Source: Salticus scenicus (Eukaryota; Arthropoda; Arachnida; Araneae; Salticidae). Taken from it: 64,000 nucleotides of DNA. Of this stretch, positions 24,356 through 36,333 are shown one piece after another; positions within the stretch are counted from its first letter, which is position 1, and each line of letters begins with the position of its first letter. The stretch covers positions 124,001-188,000 of the forward strand of contig OZ005662.1 in the NCBI GenBank assembly GCA_963930645.1, in the 5' to 3' direction. A program made the translations under genes and the position numbers. The notes under the pieces are model-generated. The model worked only from the letters and a program-made list of their open reading frames with translations. It was not told the DNA's origin and searched no databases.

Positions 24356-25547
24356 CAGCGCTGGGAATTTAATAATTTTTTTAATTATTAACCAATTTAT
24401 TTATTTATTTAATAAATTTAAAGAAATTAATAATTTAACAGGAAATACTTTTATATTTCATTTACATAAAATTTTGTTAATGCTTACATTCAGATAAAAT
24501 TTTGTTAATGATTACTTTCAGATAAAATTTTGTTAATGATTACATTCAGATAAAATTTTGTTTATGATTAAGTTTTATGTAAATTTCTAATTACTATTTT
24601 TTAACGACGACATTAGTATCAAGAGTTAATCGTCTGTTCTCAATTGTATTATTTATTCATGCAATTTTTTGCATAAAAAATCCTGAATGAACAACAGCTG
24701 TTGCTTAACTATTCGATGTCACATTTAACTTTTATTTCAAATGGTTCATTAAACAACTGTTATAATTAGTGGTGTTGGAAGAACTGATAATAATATTGAA
24801 CACGATGACAAATTTTCTCAAAATGATTTTACTAATTTGTAATTAGTTTACATTAAAAAAAAATCAAAATCTGGGTAAATATGGATTTTACAAATCTAGT
24901 AATCTCGACGAAAAGCCAAATATTTAACAAAATGTTCGTAATGAACAATAATTGACGGTAAACAAAATCGTATACAATTCTGATCAATCTTTTTGTATTT
25001 CTTGTTCTAATTGTGAAAAATACATATTGTTTCATGAGTTTTCTACTTTTAATCATAACTGTTATAAATTAGAAACTATATTCGTAGCTTTAAATATTAT
25101 TTTCTTTTTTATAAATAAAAAAAAATAAAAATATATATTTCATTAATTCATGATCAATACTTTATTAACTGGAATAGTCAAAAAAGAAGAAGAAGAAGAA
25201 GAAAAAATTTTCTTCTTAATATAATTAATATTTTCTGTTATAATAATGATTTAATTTAATTAAAAATGTAAAAAATAAGTATTTTAATTTAAATAAAAAA
25301 TTAAAATACAAAACGCCTTTGCGGGGACTCGATCCGAGGAGCTATCACAGCACCATTCGTTCTTATTACGATGTGTGTTTTGTTGGCTTTTATAGAAATA
25401 GCTAAAACTATTAGAGGGTCATATGTCGCCCCCATGGAGGTTGTTGCAGCAAATTTCTATTGTACCCTATGTTTTCGACCATGCTCTTTAATTGAAGCTT
25501 GGTTTGGTTTCAATAGCGATTTTACTGATTCATTCTTCTCTTGTAAG
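23988..25547. mobile_element. Foldback element with about 350-bp arms, each containing a tRNA-like segment
   Basis: The left arm (about 23,988-24,345) and right arm (about 25,190-25,547) are inverted copies sharing 'gaatcagtaaaat(t/c)gctattga', 'aagaacgaatggtgctgtg', 'ctcggatcgagtccccgcaa' and 'aatattaattatatta'. Within each arm the block around 'ggatcgagtcc' looks like a pol III box B. The roughly 850-bp centre has four units of 'attcagataaaattttgtta' (24,455-24,570) and no recognised gene. The right arm carries an extra segment near 25,410-25,450. No target duplication was identified. Confidence 0.75.
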
Positions 25548-25859
25548 TTAAAAATAAAAAAATCTGAAGAATGGATTAAAAATAATTTTTAACTATGAGT
25601 GTTGTGTACTTCAAGTGTACAAAAATGGGTTTCAGGCTTAGTGTTTGTAGTTTTATTGTTTAATGCTTATTACACACACAATAATAATAATACAGTGTTA
25701 CGGACTAAACTAAACGTCCGCTAAACTGATCTAAATCTACATTCCTATGAGTTCTTAAAAACATCTGCAAGAGAAAAAATATTAATTTTCAGTTAAAATT
25801 CCCAATCTATTTCAAACGGATATGAGTCACCAAATTAGAGGAATCATGCATCTGGTTAC

Positions 25860-26019
25860 TCTATTAGAAGTAGCATGTTTTCAACAGCTTACATTCCATG
25901 TAATAATTACTTTTTTTTACTTCCATTACCTTACTACCCGTAGGTAATGCAAGTATTGCGTTTGGTCCAAAAATTCGATATCCAAATTTCACCTGGTTTA
26001 CACGGGCGAAGCCCGCTAG
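25860..26019 (+). mobile_element. Helitron-like 3' end
   Basis: The sequence ends in the hairpin CGGGC-GAA-GCCCG (26,003-26,015), followed at once by CTAG and then T. This is the known Helitron 3' architecture: a short GC hairpin, then CTRR inserted before T. Upstream 'attaccttactacccgtagg' echoes 'attacctacggtag' near 9,185. The 5' end was not located and no Rep/helicase gene is present, so it is non-autonomous or truncated. Confidence 0.7.
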
Positions 26020-27135
26020 TTTATATAATATTTCTCTAACGTGTACCAATTACGATTATATTTTGTACAGACGATACGATAGTGACAATAAAATACGCGA
26101 GGATACAAAATAATATACAAGTAATATTTAATCGCGCGGACTCAGTTCAGTGATATAGTTAAAAAAAAAAAAAAAAAAAAAAAAAAGACGACATTTGTCT
26201 AAATTGTCAACATTTAATACAAAAAAAAAATATTTTTAGAAGTTAGATCTTTTCAATCATCGCAAGCTTCATTTTAAGCCCAGCAATACTTTAAAGATAA
26301 AAACAAAATATGAACTTTTTCATAAATTCACTGAAAAACGTAATAATAAAAATTACTACGCTACTCATTCATAAGTTATTGTTGCCAATTTTAACCTTTT
26401 TCCCAGGTTAATTTGTTTAGTTTTTTTTTTTTCCACCATGTAATATGTGTCTTATCACTCGATTAAGCTGAAATTATGCACAAATGTATGATTCTGAATA
26501 GAGTATATGCTTCATTACTAATTCTCATTTTAATTTGGACAATATTTTAATATGTTGAAAAAAAAATGAAGTATTTATATATATTTTTTTTTTCTTTTTA
26601 ATATTTTCCCTTTTACAGACAACCGTTTTACCAAACTTTTTGCATTTATCAATTATTAGAATGAGCAAAACAATGTATAAATAAGTTGTAACACAGACTG
26701 GTGAAATTTTATTTAGATGAAACTAGGAGTGTTTGTAATTTTTTGTATTCTGTAATAGACTATTTCTTACTATGAAAAATTCCAGCTGGTTTACAGAAAT
26801 GGTGACAACTCGCTTTTTTTTTACCCTCCAGTGTGAAAAAAAAAAATAAAAATAAAAATGTAAAAAAAAAAAAAAAAGAAATCGCAAGAACAAATAGTCT
26901 CTCTCTCTTTTTTTTTTTTTTTTCCTTTTTAATGTTTCTAATCAATAGAATAGAAACACTAATAATATTATAGTTTTAAAAAATTAAAGAACACGCTTTT
27001 ACAGAAATGTGAACTAAAGAAGCACAAAATATCTACCTTAGTATTAAAATGCAGGGTAAGATAAAATCGTGTGAGTGACACACCATAATATTTACATTAC
27101 TTTAAATCTTTAATTAAAATAACTTAGAATGAAAC
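26020..27135. other. AT-rich non-coding stretch
   Basis: 'cgcggactcagttcagtga' near 26,136 recurs reversed near 50,886 ('tcactgaactgagtccgcg'), the only sign of a dispersed repeat here. Otherwise poly-A (26,161-26,186), poly-A and poly-T runs near 26,838-26,922, and no supported gene. Confidence 0.5.
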
Positions 27136-27149
27136 AAAAACCATTTTTA

Positions 27150-27250
27150 AAAAATCTCCCCTGTCTGGGATCGAACGCCAGACCTTGAGGTTCGCAGCGC
27201 GGAGCCTTATCTCGACGCCACATCGTTCACGTAGTGAAAGTATTTTTTTA
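27150..27250 (-). mobile_element. tRNA-like SINE head
   Basis: On the minus strand a box-B-like 'gcgttcgatcccagac' is preceded by 'gctccgcgctgcgaacctc' and 'gtggcgtcgagataag'. The layout resembles a tRNA, but I could not close a complete acceptor stem. It is GC-rich against an AT-rich background and best read as a SINE head. Confidence 0.5.
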
Positions 27251-27499
27251 CAATATAAATTTTTTATTTGCTCCAAGAGCAGTTACAAGCATACATACAT
27301 ACAGGAGAAGCTAATAGAAGCGTGTTAAAAAGGAACCTGTTTTAGAAACCGAAAATTTATTTTCCAGGGGTTTATATCTATCTATATAATATATAGATAG
27401 ATATAGATACATACACATTAATTTAACCGGGTCCTGTTTTGAAAAATATAACAATAATATTTTTTTTTTTTAATATTTAAACACTTCGCTGTGAGTTCC

Positions 27500-28010
27500 T
27501 AATAAATAGGTAGCACAAGTGGCTCAGAAATTCTACTTTCTAAGTTAATAGACGTAAAATGCAATAATGGATTCCAGATCACGTTCGTTTGCTTAGCCGA
27601 TCTTAGTTTTCCATGGTTTTCGCTGAACATGAATAAACATTAAGTTACCTTTGCCATAAATTAGGCCCTTTAGATTTCAGCAGTAGTTCAGAAAATCAAA
27701 ATAAATCAAATGATTCGATAATTTTAAATATTTTTATTTACAATTTATTACTCGTCCCTATATATATTTCACAATTGTATTATTAATTTATAGGAATTTA
27801 AAAGCTTTTTAGTGATAACTTTTTTACAGGGATCATTTTTACATACAACAAATTGTTTAGCTTGACGCACCTCAGAGTGGAGATCTGATCTGGAATATGG
27901 TAGACGGAAAGGAGCATGTTCGATGGTTTAATCCCAAGTCAGGCTCGTTGACACGGAGTTTAGTGTGAGTTTCGAGTTTTCTGTGACGATCGTGTGGTGC
28001 AATCCATGTG
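27500..28010 (+). repeat. Two SINE-like fragments in tandem
   Basis: The first (about 27,505-27,665) ends with 'agccgatcttagttttccat' and 'ggttttcgctgaa', similar to the SINE body at 1,130-1,190. The second (about 27,865-27,960) carries 'gatggtttaatcccaagtc', matching the box-B region of the SINE at 1,110-1,125. Both are diverged. Confidence 0.5.
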
Positions 28011-29839
28011 TTGTCAATCTGCCATAATCTCTACACAACATATATCCTATACAATAGAATTTGGACTCTTTAGAAAGATTCGCTACAGAATCACATAGAC
28101 ATTGTGTTGTTAAATTCCTAACAGCAACACGCACAAACTCCAAAATATATGTTTTTACGATTTTTATTTTTTACTTGCCATCTTTAAAAATAGTGCTCAT
28201 TCAAAAAGTAAATAAAGAAAAAGAAAAGAAAAAGAATCGTACACTTTTTCAACTGAGCCATAATGACTTGTTTTTTATGTATTTTCTAATTAAGAAAGAA
28301 ACTGAATTTTGATATGCATATAATTTATTCTCTTTCTCAATGGTTTAAGAAAAGTTTAAAAGATAAGGAAGTTATTTTTGACAAATTTAATAAATTTCTG
28401 TTACTTTGATTACCAGTTAGTCTGTACGCGTTTTCATATCTATAAATAATTTTAGAATTCCAAAAAACTTGTCTATATAAGTCAAATTTTTTGGCATACC
28501 GAAAGATGATTTTCATGAAAGTGTCATATGTATTAGTTTGTAAAAAGGGTTTAGTTTTTATACAAGGTAGTTTTTATACAGGGACTCAAAAAATTATTCA
28601 TATACATTACATCTAACTGATATATTTCCTATAAGAAAAAAAAATAATAATATTTTTACACTGGGAGGAATGTACGAAAACAACTTACATTTTTCAGAGG
28701 CAATAAAGGATATTAATTATAGAAATTAATGAAATTTACATAAAAGTTTAATTTACATATTCATGAAGATGATATTTTCAGTTACTAAGCATTTTTTATG
28801 CTTTGCAAGGACAGTAAAAGTATTAATGAGTTAGTATTGATGATGTAATGGGTAAATGTGTTTCATGAAGTACTAAAAATATTTATTAATGTTAAAATGC
28901 AGATAAACTGACAAACACTGACAAACACTGACAAACGAATAAAAGGGATAAACACTTTTTTTTTTCTTCCAGAAAAAAAAAAAAAAAAAAAAAAAAAACT
29001 AAATTATCCTGTAAACTATTCTTAATGTATGAAATTTACATTATATCAACAAGTAAAATTATTTTTCTAATAATAATAATAATAAAAGAATAAAAGGAAA
29101 ATAAATAAATAAAATTTCACAAATATTCCAATACTTTTTATGCATCTGTAGTTAGTAATAATGCATGTGCAAATTGTCACACAAAAAAAATTCTTTTATT
29201 GTGTAAATATTTTACTTAGAAAATATGTCTTTATTTTAATTCCGTAGTATTGAAACATGGTTTTTAAATCGATAAAACATAAATCTTTGTTCATCAATAC
29301 AATAGATAACAAGTTTACACTTCTGTCCTTCCGTACTTCCCTCTCTTCTCTTAACTTAGCGAAAATGACTATTCTATTCTATGTAGAGGTTACCATAGAA
29401 TTTGGCATAAACACATTAGCACAACACGCCAAACACTACGCCTATGATTATGGCAACCATTCACTTATATCTGCTAAATATGGCGACCATTTACTAATTG
29501 GCGAATCGTGTACTTGTAACTAAATGAAATCCCCGATTTTCATTTCATACAACGAAAAAGGCTTTTAATGACTAAAAAGCACATACGTAATTATATATGT
29601 CATTTCATTTTGTTTACTGCAGTTTACAGATGTTAAACTGTATATTTCAGAAAGTTTGACTATTTTTGTAATATATATTTTATCTCTCCTGGATATTCTG
29701 TACGCGAATCATTTGATTAATTTCAATGAAAAGTTTAGATTAGCCATCCTCATTTCATATTGATTAAGAATAGCGAATTTGAACTTCGTGCTAATATTTG
29801 CAACTGATTTTCGGGAACCTCAAAAGGCGTAAACAATCT

Positions 29840-29881
<42 letters not shown>

Positions 29882-30540
29882 AATAAAAATTAATTACATT
29901 TATATAAAGTATGAATTTAATAGAGAATTTTTTTATTTGCATTTATAATTTTAGAAAATTGAAGTTTCCATGCGTTTTTTAATTAAATCATTTTTTCTTT
30001 CTCAAAAACCATGCATTTTTATTTAATTCATTTATTCTTTTATTGACAATCTTAATTTGAAAAAAAAATAAATAAAATAAATAAAATAAATAAATAAATA
30101 AAATAAAATAAATAAAGAATTATGAAATCTCTATCTCAGAATTAACGATAAAATTTATGTTGTTATAACTTAATATATTTTTAGTTTCGCTACCAATTGT
30201 TTCTACAATCGATAATACATAATAAATTATTAAACTTTACTAAAATATTAAACTCAAAATAAAATTTTAATAACAGATAAAAGTTCAATAATTTCACTGG
30301 ACTCAAAAGATTTTCCTTAAACAATATGTAATATATTTCAAATATATACTTTTATGTAACTATTTGAGATTCTAATTTTATTAAAAAAATTTATTTGATC
30401 TAAACCACAACTTAAAACTAATTTAATTATATTTCTTCTGATTATATTTGACTTTAAAAGTTTTAATTTAATAGTAACATCTCATAAAAGTATACAATAT
30501 CTATCTAAAATAATCAATAACGAAAATGTATTCTTTAACA
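28011..30540. other. AT-rich non-coding stretch
   Basis: Contains poly-T/poly-A near 28,957-28,998, a 40-nt pure poly-A at 29,841-29,880, (AAAT)n near 30,070-30,115 and a fragment of the dispersed repeat family at 29,555-29,840. An 88-codon ORF at 29,257-29,523 has ordinary composition but no motif I recognise; it is left uncalled. Confidence 0.5.
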
Positions 30541-30554
30541 AGAACGAAACTAAC

Positions 30555-30665
30555 AAGCGTCGACGGTCGAGCGGTTAAAGGCAAGCGAAGTACAAAGAGA
30601 AACCACTGGTTGAAAGATTTGCGGGTTCTGTCCTCTCTTCGGGTGAGATATACGGAAATTGTAAA
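30555..30665 (+). mobile_element. tRNA-like SINE head
   Basis: 'gacggtcgagcggttaaagg' is a good box-A/D-arm match of the Leu/Ser tRNA type, and 'gcgggttctgtcc' sits where box B would be but is degenerate. No full cloverleaf closes. The GC-rich island follows directly. Confidence 0.45.
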
Positions 30666-30699
30666 TCTAAAAGCTTACGATTCCTTCACTAGATGGCAG

Positions 30700-31000
30700 T
30701 ACTGATCAATCGGGCAGGAATTTTTTTTTCTGCAAACCGAACTACTGGCATCGGCAAGCCGATGCCAGTCCATTACCGGTATATGTTTGGTTAGGAAACG
30801 GTTAGGTGTCGGTGCGGTGTCGCACCGGCTGCCATGACGGTTTTGCCGGCACCGGACCGATAGCGGGCCAGACAATCGGGCGAGTGTCGCCCGAAGGCCT
30901 ACAAAAGTTACGTAGCCGATTCGGCAAGCGGTATCGGTACGACACCGCCGAAAACGGCAAGCTGGTATCGGGCCAACTGTCTACCGATAGGTCTGTGTTT
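30700..31000. other. GC-rich island rich in CGG/CCG repeats
   Basis: About 300 bp of strongly GC-enriched sequence in AT-rich DNA. Motifs such as 'ggcatcggcaagccgatgcc' (a palindrome near 30,750), 'gtgcggtgtcgcaccggc' and 'ggtatcgg' recur in both orientations. Overlapping ORFs exist on both strands, but they only reflect the lack of AT-rich stops; none has a recognisable domain. It may be a young insertion with many internal inverted repeats. Confidence 0.5.
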
Positions 31001-31089
31001 GTTGGGAAAACTTATTGTTTTATGCTTTGTAGGATAATGCTGACACTAATTATGCTTATAAGATTTGGGGACTGTATATAAAGTTAGTT

Positions 31090-33163
31090 TTTGTAATTAT
31101 TAAAAAACTGATTTTCTAAATTTAAACATGCCAAATCATAAATTCTTAAAAAAAAAAAAAAACATTTGAAGCATATATCTGCGATTAATTTTTGTGGAGA
31201 TGAAGGATTCCTTAATGTTCATTATGCTTTTAACATTATTAATTTATGTAAACAAACATTCTATCTCGTAATATGACAAAGAAATAAGCAAAATTATGAG
31301 TAGCGTCAGAAAAATGCTGTTATGTATGATTTAAAAAATAAAAGAAAAAAACATCATAAATTAGAACACCATGAACGAAATGCTACAGAATTTATTTTAA
31401 GATTATGAAGAATTTATTTTAAGCTGAAAAAAAAAAAAAAAAAAAAAAAAATCTTGTATGCTATTAAAATTAAATGGTGTTTGTTCATTTAAAAAAAAAA
31501 AAAAAAAAAAAATGAGGCTTCTGACACTAGAAATGGAAGAAATAAATAAAATAAACCAATTTGTAATTTTCAGTTTTATTACAAACAGAAACACAGTTTT
31601 TAAAAATGAGCAATGGATGATACATAAATACAGACTATATTATTTTTTATTTCACATAATTGACTGTAATAAAACATTTTTTTTTTTTTTTTTTTTTTAC
31701 AAATGATCATATACATAAGCGTAATACATCAAGATCATATCATATCATATACACTCTAAAATTTCTTAAAAATGAAATTTTTAACATCAACAATTAACAA
31801 AAATTTTTTTTTCCTTTTTAAAAATATTTAAATTACCTATCTGAAAAATAGTCTTCAATAATTAATTACTAGAATATTTGTGTTTTTCAATGTATCACAT
31901 ATTTTTGTTTACAGTGGGGAATAGTCAAAATATTGAGTCAATTATTGACTCAGCTATTCTAAAATTTGTAAGTCAGTCACTGATCATTCATTTTTTTGAA
32001 TTGAAATGTAAATTGCAAGTAAACTCTCTCTCTCTCTCTGAATATGTCTTACTTAAGATTTTTTTTTTACTTCAATAAAATAAAAATATAATTTTGTAGT
32101 TTTATTTTTATGGTTATGTTCAGGGACTGACAAAGTTTCAATATCTTAGGAGCCAGAAACAGCGAATTATTTCTATGACAATACTCACAGAAAAACTTAA
32201 TATTTCATAATTCAACAATTAATGCAGGTCATTCACATATTATTTTACATTGAATAAATGAACTATTCAGTTAAAAATGTGAACTAAGGAAATTTTTAAG
32301 AAAATAACTTTTTTTTTTATTTATAAAGATAAAAAAAAAATTATTGGGGAAAAAAAAAATCCACAGAAATAAATATTATTTTTACCTTTAATATAATCAA
32401 ATATATTGAGAGTGTTTAAGTTTTGGCTTTAAAATAATATTTGTCTATTAATTTTTCAGGACAGAATTCCTTTAAAAAGAATCCATTTGATAAATATACT
32501 ATTTAAACTTTCTCGTTGTAAATTTGAACATAGTTTGCTTTAGATAGTGTTTATGATGCTTGAATCTTGTTTAACACAAAGATGTTGACATGGAAAGTAC
32601 CAGTACAGTAGTAAGAAGACTTATAAAATATGGGAATTTATCTTTCATGGAAAAACATCTTTCAAAAACCGAACAAGTTAATTTTTTCAAAAAACATTAA
32701 ACTCATACTATTCATTCAATACATCAGCAATGTCATCTTTTATACCAAGACAAGAAGGTGGGAGGAAAAACAAAAATATACATAAAAAATATTGTAAATG
32801 CATGAAATTTTTTTGTCAGGCTGCCGTAACTGACCACCAATGGATATTTATAGTCACTCTGGCACCTGGAATTTTCGGACACTGGTTATATATTATTATT
32901 ATTAATTAATTAATTATAATTATTTTTTAAATTAAAAAATCATCAAACATTTTTTTCGTTGAGATACCAAAGTGTAAAGAGGGAAAATTGAAAGGGATTG
33001 TGTTGTTCTAATTTTATTTTTCCCCTTTTCCTAATTTTTCCCATTTTTGACGCTGTCCTGGCAAAAATCATACACTAAAACTGTAATGCAAAACTGTTTA
33101 TATATTACAAACTTCTTTCTATTCTAAAAAACAATGTACAAATTTTTAGCCTATTTCATTAAG

Positions 33164-33190
<27 letters not shown>
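31090..33190. other. AT-rich non-coding stretch
   Basis: Poly-A (31,426-31,450, 31,492-31,511), poly-T (31,678-31,699) and a short (TC)n near 32,025. No coding motif seen on either strand. Confidence 0.5.
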
Positions 33191-33197
<7 letters not shown>

Positions 33198-33203
33198 TAA
33201 ATA

Positions 33204-33342
33204 CATGGATGGAACACGGGCGCAGAATTCATACCACTATCAATGTAAGAAAATTTTCTACCTCTTAAATCGACGATATTATAGGCAGAGAAATTTCGTA
33301 AACAAATTCCGGTATGAATTCTGCGCCCGTGTTCCATCCCTG
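33204..33342. mobile_element. Short TIR element, TA flanked
   Basis: A 139-bp element has 28-bp perfect inverted repeats (GGATGGAACACGGGCGCAGA...), extended to the ends by CAT at the left and CTG at the right. TA lies immediately outside each end (33,202-33,203 and 33,343-33,344), as expected for the Tc1/mariner group. Non-coding MITE. Confidence 0.8.
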
Positions 33343-33804
33343 TAAATATTATGCATTTTAATTTGAGACTGAATATAAAGATTTCTATAATATTGTTTTG
33401 CTTTTGTTGTGTCATGCACTATTAATATTTCTATTCAGTGAAAAACAAAGCAGCAAACAGCAATGGGGAAAAAAAGAACATATATTATTCAACAACAATC
33501 TGAACTGAAAGCTATATATATTTTTCTATGTATTAAGATTTCACTTTGGGCTGATTTTATTTTGGAATGAAATAATCTGGTGTGTCACTCACACGACTTT
33601 CTCTTACCCTGAAATTTAATACTATAAATACAGGTTGCAGATTAAAAGGTAAGATAGCGAGTACTGTTATGTAAACCTGTATTAAACAATTTATATTAGG
33701 CTTGTGAAGAGTTTTATATAATAATTAGTTCTGTGTCAGGGGCTACCGCCCCCCCCCCTCAACCCCCCGTTTCATTAATGCACCTACATTTATATAGAAT
33801 TTAA

Positions 33805-34588
33805 TTCAGTTATTAAAAAATAATTCTGTTTTTAAAAAAACAATTTATTAGAATTATTATTTAAAAAAATTATCTTTTATGATAATGCAGACGGAGACTC
33901 TTTCCATATTTGAGAAGTAGTATAACACCAAATATCCAAAAAAAGTCCATTTTATTCTCAATATTAAAAAAAAAAAAAAAAAAAAAAAAACGATTTTTTT
34001 TTCAAAGTTTTTTTTTATTAAAAGTAAAAAAAAAAAATCGATAACTTTGTTTTAAATTATCGCAGATCGATGTTTCAACCATTCGTTTTAAAGGTATTGG
34101 CGAGCTCTTTTAAAATATACCCATCATGAAAATTTATTTCCCTCGAGGGGGGAGGCGAGGCTCCTACATACACAATTTTTTTTTCCCAGTTAACTATCCC
34201 TATTAAAAAAATATATGTATTTGTTTCATTTGGTTTAGTGCAGTCTATAAACGTTAAACTCTACTTACCTGCAATTTCCCCCATAGACATAATGTATCAG
34301 AATTCTCTTAATGGTACCTGTACATGAACCATTTGCTTTATCTTAACGATAAGCTTACTGTAGCATCCCTATATGATACACATTTAGAACACCAAGTTTG
34401 GAGTTTCTGCTACTATTTGTTCTTGAGATATGCTGATAACAGACAGACACACACACAGAGCATTTGCTAAAAACAGGATTTTCGTATTCAGGGGACCTCA
34501 AAACGTGTAAATATAACAAAAACTCACGTTCAAAAATTTGACCCAAAAACAATACTTTGTCTACCTTATGGGTAAGAGAAAGTAAAAA
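33805..34588. repeat. Dispersed interspersed repeat, copy B
   Basis: Direct copy of 165-920 with scattered differences; the shared 3' end 'atgggtaagagaaagtaaaa' suggests the true family boundary. Poly-A and poly-T lengths differ between the copies. Just upstream a pure C-run lies near 33,750-33,768. Confidence 0.75.
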
Positions 34589-34630
34589 TAAATAAATAAA
34601 TAAATGATAGAAAAAAGGATGATTTAGCAA

Positions 34631-34966
34631 ACAAACAAAAGAGAAAAGTTTCAAGTAAATTGGAGTGTAAAGGTTGATATTTTTATTTACCAACTACGTG
34701 AAAAATACCAAAGCCGGGAATCGAACCCGGGCACCTCCACTTAACGCACGGATGCTCTACCACTGAGCTACCCTGGCTGACAACCATCTAGGCATTTTTC
34801 ACACATTTATGTGAAAAATGCCTAACTGGTTGTCAGCCATGGTAGTTCAGTTGCAGAGCATCCGTGCGTTAAGCAGAGGTGCTCGGGTTCAATTCCCGGC
34901 TCTGGTATTTTTCACATAGTTGGTAAATAAAAATATCAACTTTTACACTCCAATTTACTTAAAATG
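34631..34966. mobile_element. Palindrome of two head-to-head tRNA-like copies
   Basis: Arms 34,631-34,800 and 34,807-34,966 are inverted copies around a 6-bp centre. Each arm contains a tRNA-like sequence: on the minus strand (34,711-34,781) a 7-bp acceptor stem (with G-U pairs), a GCTC/GAGC D stem and an intact T arm, CCGGG-TTCGATT-CCCGG. The seven-base anticodon loop is GCGTTAA, with GTT (Asn) at 34-36 but C instead of U at position 33. The plus-strand copy has more mismatches. The rest of each arm, including the AT-rich flank, is also duplicated, so this is a mobile or rearranged unit rather than a normal tRNA pair. Confidence 0.75.
34711..34781 (-). tRNA. tRNA-like sequence, possible tRNA-Asn relic
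   Basis: This is the better preserved copy within the palindrome. Acceptor, D and T stems can all be formed; the anticodon stem pairs TCCGT with GTGGA using two G-U pairs. The missing U33 and the palindromic context make a functional tRNA doubtful; a SINE head or tRNA pseudogene is more likely. Confidence 0.35.
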
Positions 34967-35129
34967 AATATTCAAGGTTGATGAATTCATGAATAAAAAT
35001 ATTTTTAAAAAGAAAAAAGTGTTTATTAAGTTATGTGGAATTTTAAGAAATAACTTTTGACAGTTTTCTAGAATTAACTCCCCCCCCCCTTTTTTTTTTA
35101 ACATTTCATTTTGTAACTTTTCTGTTTTG

Positions 35130-35608
35130 TCATTCATAAAGTTGGTGATATAGGACCGTAAGAATTTTTTTAGCAAAAACAAACACATTTTTTTTATCAT
35201 GATCATCTGTAGAATTTGTTGTACAGATCATGTAATAGTTCTTTTCTAAATATGGGCAAACTAATTTTGTGATGGCATCTAATAGAAGTGGTTGTTTTCG
35301 AAATTTGGGTACAGCTAAATTCATCAATTTTTCTACTTCCAGCCACACATTTACAAATCCTGGCTTGGGATAGTACCGTCCTCCACGATCATTCACTTTA
35401 ATCAATCCTAGCAGTGGTGATGGTGAGGACACAGTTGATATTCTATTGAGACAGGATTAATTCTCTTTCACCAAAAACACTAAATATCCTGCCACCATAG
35501 CCACTGCAGCTGACTGTACAGTTACTGGTGTTTGTATTCTGTCACTCAGCTGCACACGTTCAAGTAGCGATTGTAAATGCTGATCACCAACATGAGAATT
35601 ACAAGAAT
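35130..35608 (-). pseudogene. Last exon of the P-type transposase
   Basis: Opens with DSCNSHVGDQHLQSLLERV directly after the splice acceptor tctgtttcag, continues to VAMVAGYLVFLVKEN, hits an in-frame TAA (about 35,459), and resumes with SPSPLLGLIKVNDRGGRYY down to the natural stop at 35,130. The reading frame before and after the stop is the same, so a single nonsense change inactivated it. Confidence 0.75.
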
Positions 35609-35639
35609 CTGAAACAGACAAATTTAGCATGTTATTATG

Positions 35640-36080
35640 ACATTATGAAATGAATTCTTCTCAGTGCGTGTATCATTTAACTTGTGCGCGTGCATGGGAC
35701 TGCGCTGCCGAAGGCAGTGGGGACCCGGTCCAAATTTGTACCCGATGAGAAATTATTTTTTAAATTTTCTTAAGAATAAAAATTTCACTTGAGAAGGAAT
35801 ATGTGCGTGCGCAGCGGACATGGGTCTGCGCTGCCGGAGGCAGTGGAGACCCGGCGGGAGTTTTTACCCGATCAGAATTTTTTTTTTTAAAGGAGCCACG
35901 AAGGGTCAGTGAAGGAATACGCGCGCGTACGGGACTGCGCTGCCGAAGGCAGTGGGGACACGGGCCAATTTTTTACCCAATCAGAAATGATTTTTTTTTC
36001 AATTTCTTTTCTTAAGACTAAAAGTTACTGTTAGTGATTCATTTGAAAATACTGACCCGCTAGCGGGCGAAGCTCGCTAG
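35640..36080 (+). mobile_element. Helitron-like tandem-repeat element inside the intron
   Basis: Three units of 'ctgcgctgccgaaggcagtg', each followed by 'ttacccgatcagaa'-type sequence, repeat the family seen at 7,645-8,525 in the opposite orientation. The right edge, 'gctagcgggcgaagctcgctag' region then T, is the Helitron-style hairpin plus CTAG (36,077-36,080). GC-rich units give local ORFs with Arg/Gly-rich translation, not a gene. Confidence 0.7.
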
Positions 36081-36333
36081 TTCTTCTAATAAAATTTGTT
36101 TTCAATTTTGAAAGCACTGGCTAAGTTAAATATTAATTTTTGTAATTATAAAAAGTTATGAAAATGAAACATAACAAAAAGCTTTTCATCAATGATTAAT
36201 AAAATTACGTGTCAGGTTTCACTTTATTTTAGAAAAATTTCTTAACCAAATAGTCAATGTTACATGCAAAATAAGTAGTATACTCATCATTTACTGCAAT
36301 TCTATACAATATATATATGTAATACATGCTTCA
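36081..36333. other. Intron remainder and exon edge
   Basis: AT-rich sequence, no further feature except a short (AT)n near 36,308-36,320. Confidence 0.5.

Noticed and set aside
29257..29523. 88-codon ORF with ordinary amino-acid composition
   Set aside because: It looks slightly more protein-like than its neighbours, but no motif, repeat copy or splice context supports it.
30806..31081. Arg/Gly-rich ORF in the GC island, and its minus-strand counterpart
   Set aside because: Open frames on both strands are expected from local GC richness; no homologous motif, start context or splice signal supports a gene.
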